DNA from: Actinomycetes bacterium
Lineage (GTDB): Bacteria > Actinomycetota > Thermoleophilia > Solirubrobacterales > 70-9
Length of the DNA: 22,990 nt
Direction: 5' to 3'
NCBI GenBank assembly: GCA_023436605.1
Contig: JAEZIQ010000050.1
Location: forward strand, 1-22,990
This document shows positions 21,904 to 22,990 of the stretch, one piece after another. The notes under the pieces are model-generated. The model saw nothing but the letters and a program-made list of their open reading frames with translations, had not been told where the DNA came from and ran no database searches. Numbering within the stretch: position 1 is the first letter of the stretch; each line of letters opens with the position of its first letter. A program made the translations under genes and the position numbers.

Positions 21904-22990
21904 CTAGGCCGGTTTTTTCTGGATCGGGGCATACTCGGCCATCAGTTTCCGTTCGCTTCCGTCGTTGGCGAAGCGGACGATGATCACCCCTCCAGGCTCA
22001 GCGCCGATCACGACCCCGTCACCGAAAGAGGCGTGGGTCACATCATCGCCAACCGCGAACTGGACTGCGGTGCCGGGCTGGATCGGGGCTGGTGCCGCTC
22101 CGCCCGCACCCCTCGCCCGGCCCGGCGCCTGGTAGCTGCGGGCCCGGCCGCTGCCGTAGCCGGTCGATGAGTAGCCGGTCGTGTACCCGCTCTGACCGAC
22201 TGCCGAACCCTGCTGGTGGACCAGCGTGGCCGGCAACTCGTCGAGGAATCGGGAAGGCATGGTCGCCTCCGCGCGACCTCCGAACATCCGGCGGGTGCGG
22301 GCGCTGGTCATGTAGAGCCGTTTCCGGGCCCTGGTGATGCCGACGTAACAAAGGCGACGTTCCTCTTCCTCTTCCCCTTCGTCGAGCGCACGCTGGTGGG
22401 GAAACACGCCGTCTTCGCAACCGATGATGAAGACCGTGTCGTACTCGAGCCCCTTGGCGTTGTGCATGGTCATCAGGGTGAGGAGTTCATCCTTCTGGGT
22501 CAGCTTGTCCTGATCCGAGTAAAGCGAAATCTGCTGGAGGAACTCGTCGAGGGGCGGCACGTCGGAGTCGCCTTCGAGGGCACGGTTGGTGTCGAACTCG
22601 CCGGCCACGCCGATCAACTCGCGGAGGTTTTCGATCCTGCCTTCCGCCTCGACCGTCCGTTCGGATTCGAGCGCCTCGAAATATCCGGTTTCGTCAAGCA
22701 CCTTCTCGAGCAGGTCGGCGAGCGGACGGCCCTCGGCGTCGTCTTTCAGGCCCTGCATGGTGCGCTGGAACTCGGAGACTGCCCGGATCGCCGCGGTACC
22801 CATCCCCGGCACGCTCTCGACCTGGCTGGCCACATCCCAGATGTCATCACCGGTCGTGTTGGCGAAGGCGAGCAGGCGGCCCTGGGTCGTATTGCCGATT
22901 CCCCGTTTTGGCGAGTTGACGATGCGGGTGAAGGCCACCGAATCACGAGGGTTCGAGATGTACTGGAGGTAGGCGATCGCATCCTTGATC
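21904..22990 (-). CDS. pcrA: PcrA/UvrD superfamily-1 DNA helicase, C-terminal part (5' end outside window)
   Basis: About 362 codons visible; the N-terminal ATPase half (Walker A) lies beyond the window edge. The frame runs from base 22989 as IKDAIAYLQYISNPRDSVAFTRIVNSPKRGIG, a typical UvrD/PcrA 2B-2A junction. Motif V reads LMTMHNAKGLEYDTVFI and motif VI EEERRLCYVGITRARKRLY. After a Gly/Ser/Tyr-rich, disordered linker (QSGYTTGYSSTGYGSG) comes a C-terminal Tudor-like tail (VGDDVTHASFGDGVVIGAEPGGVIIVRFANDGSERKL), which in PcrA binds RNA polymerase. It unwinds DNA 3' to 5' in repair, replication restart and transcription-coupled roles. Read on the minus strand, upstream of folD. Confidence 0.93.
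   Translation of the reverse strand, partial: IKDAIAYLQYISNPRDSVAFTRIVNSPKRGIGNTTQGRLLAFANTTGDDIWDVASQVESVPGMGTAAIRAVSEFQRTMQGLKDDAEGRPLADLLEKVLDETGYFEALESERTVEAEGRIENLRELIGVAGEFDTNRALEGDSDVPPLDEFLQQISLYSDQDKLTQKDELLTLMTMHNAKGLEYDTVFIIGCEDGVFPHQRALDEGEEEEERRLCYVGITRARKRLYMTSARTRRMFGGRAEATMPSRFLDELPATLVHQQGSAVGQSGYTTGYSSTGYGSGRARSYQAPGRARGAGGAAPAPIQPGTAVQFAVGDDVTHASFGDGVVIGAEPGGVIIVRFANDGSERKLMAEYAPIQKKPA

Noticed and set aside
1..22990. Defence island, prophage, insertion sequence, CRISPR array or tRNA gene
   Set aside because: No transposase, integrase, nuclease-toxin pair, regularly spaced repeat or cloverleaf was recognised; nearly all of the window is accounted for by housekeeping, envelope and secreted-protein genes.

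Overview
The window is a gene-dense, GC-rich stretch of bacterial chromosome. The gene content (gatCAB, folD, a PcrA/UvrD helicase, ilvBN), the many GTG/TTG starts, and the secreted proteins with an 'LPAGVTRAQAC'-type C-terminal domain suggest an actinobacterium, most likely of the class Thermoleophilia (Solirubrobacterales-like). That placement is inferred from gene content and style and was not tested by alignment. No transposase, phage gene, CRISPR array, tRNA or rRNA was recognised.

Layout. (1) 1-5086, minus strand: a secreted parallel-beta-helix protein followed, through an ATGA overlap, by a secreted M14 zinc carboxypeptidase whose C-terminus runs off the window. (2) 5087-5315: a non-coding stretch with palindromes and direct repeats that probably holds the promoter of that pair. 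(3) 5316-10179, minus strand: sqdB (UDP-sulfoquinovose synthase), ilvB, ilvN and an isochorismate synthase (menF type), tightly spaced and probably at least partly one operon. (4) 10278-14209, plus strand, divergent from sqdB: two tandem GT-C family membrane glycosyltransferases and a DUF2304-GT2 fusion resembling polyprenyl-phosphate sugar synthases. (5) 14210-14354: a convergent gap with a strong hairpin. (6) 14355-16063, minus strand: a small two-TM zinc-ribbon protein and a type II NADH dehydrogenase. (7) 16136-17419, plus strand: a secreted trypsin-like serine protease, divergent from ndh. (8) 17421-22990, minus strand: pcrA (5' end outside the window), folD, a four-TM protein, gatC, gatA, gatB.

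How the genes fit together. gatCAB makes Gln-tRNA(Gln)/Asn-tRNA(Asn) by transamidation. folD feeds one-carbon metabolism. ilvBN starts branched-chain amino-acid synthesis. menF commits chorismate to menaquinone or a siderophore, and Ndh would use such a quinone. Envelope-facing functions make up much of the rest: sqdB and the glycosyltransferases, plus three exported proteins.

The observations I find most worth following are: sqdB divergent from an envelope glycosylation cassette; a palindrome-rich, in-frame 81-bp insertion in the second GT-C gene; pairs of divergent genes whose start codons lie 6-8 nt from -10-like hexamers (probable leaderless transcripts); and the translationally coupled beta-helix/M14 pair. 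I did not find a clearly new defence or mobile system.
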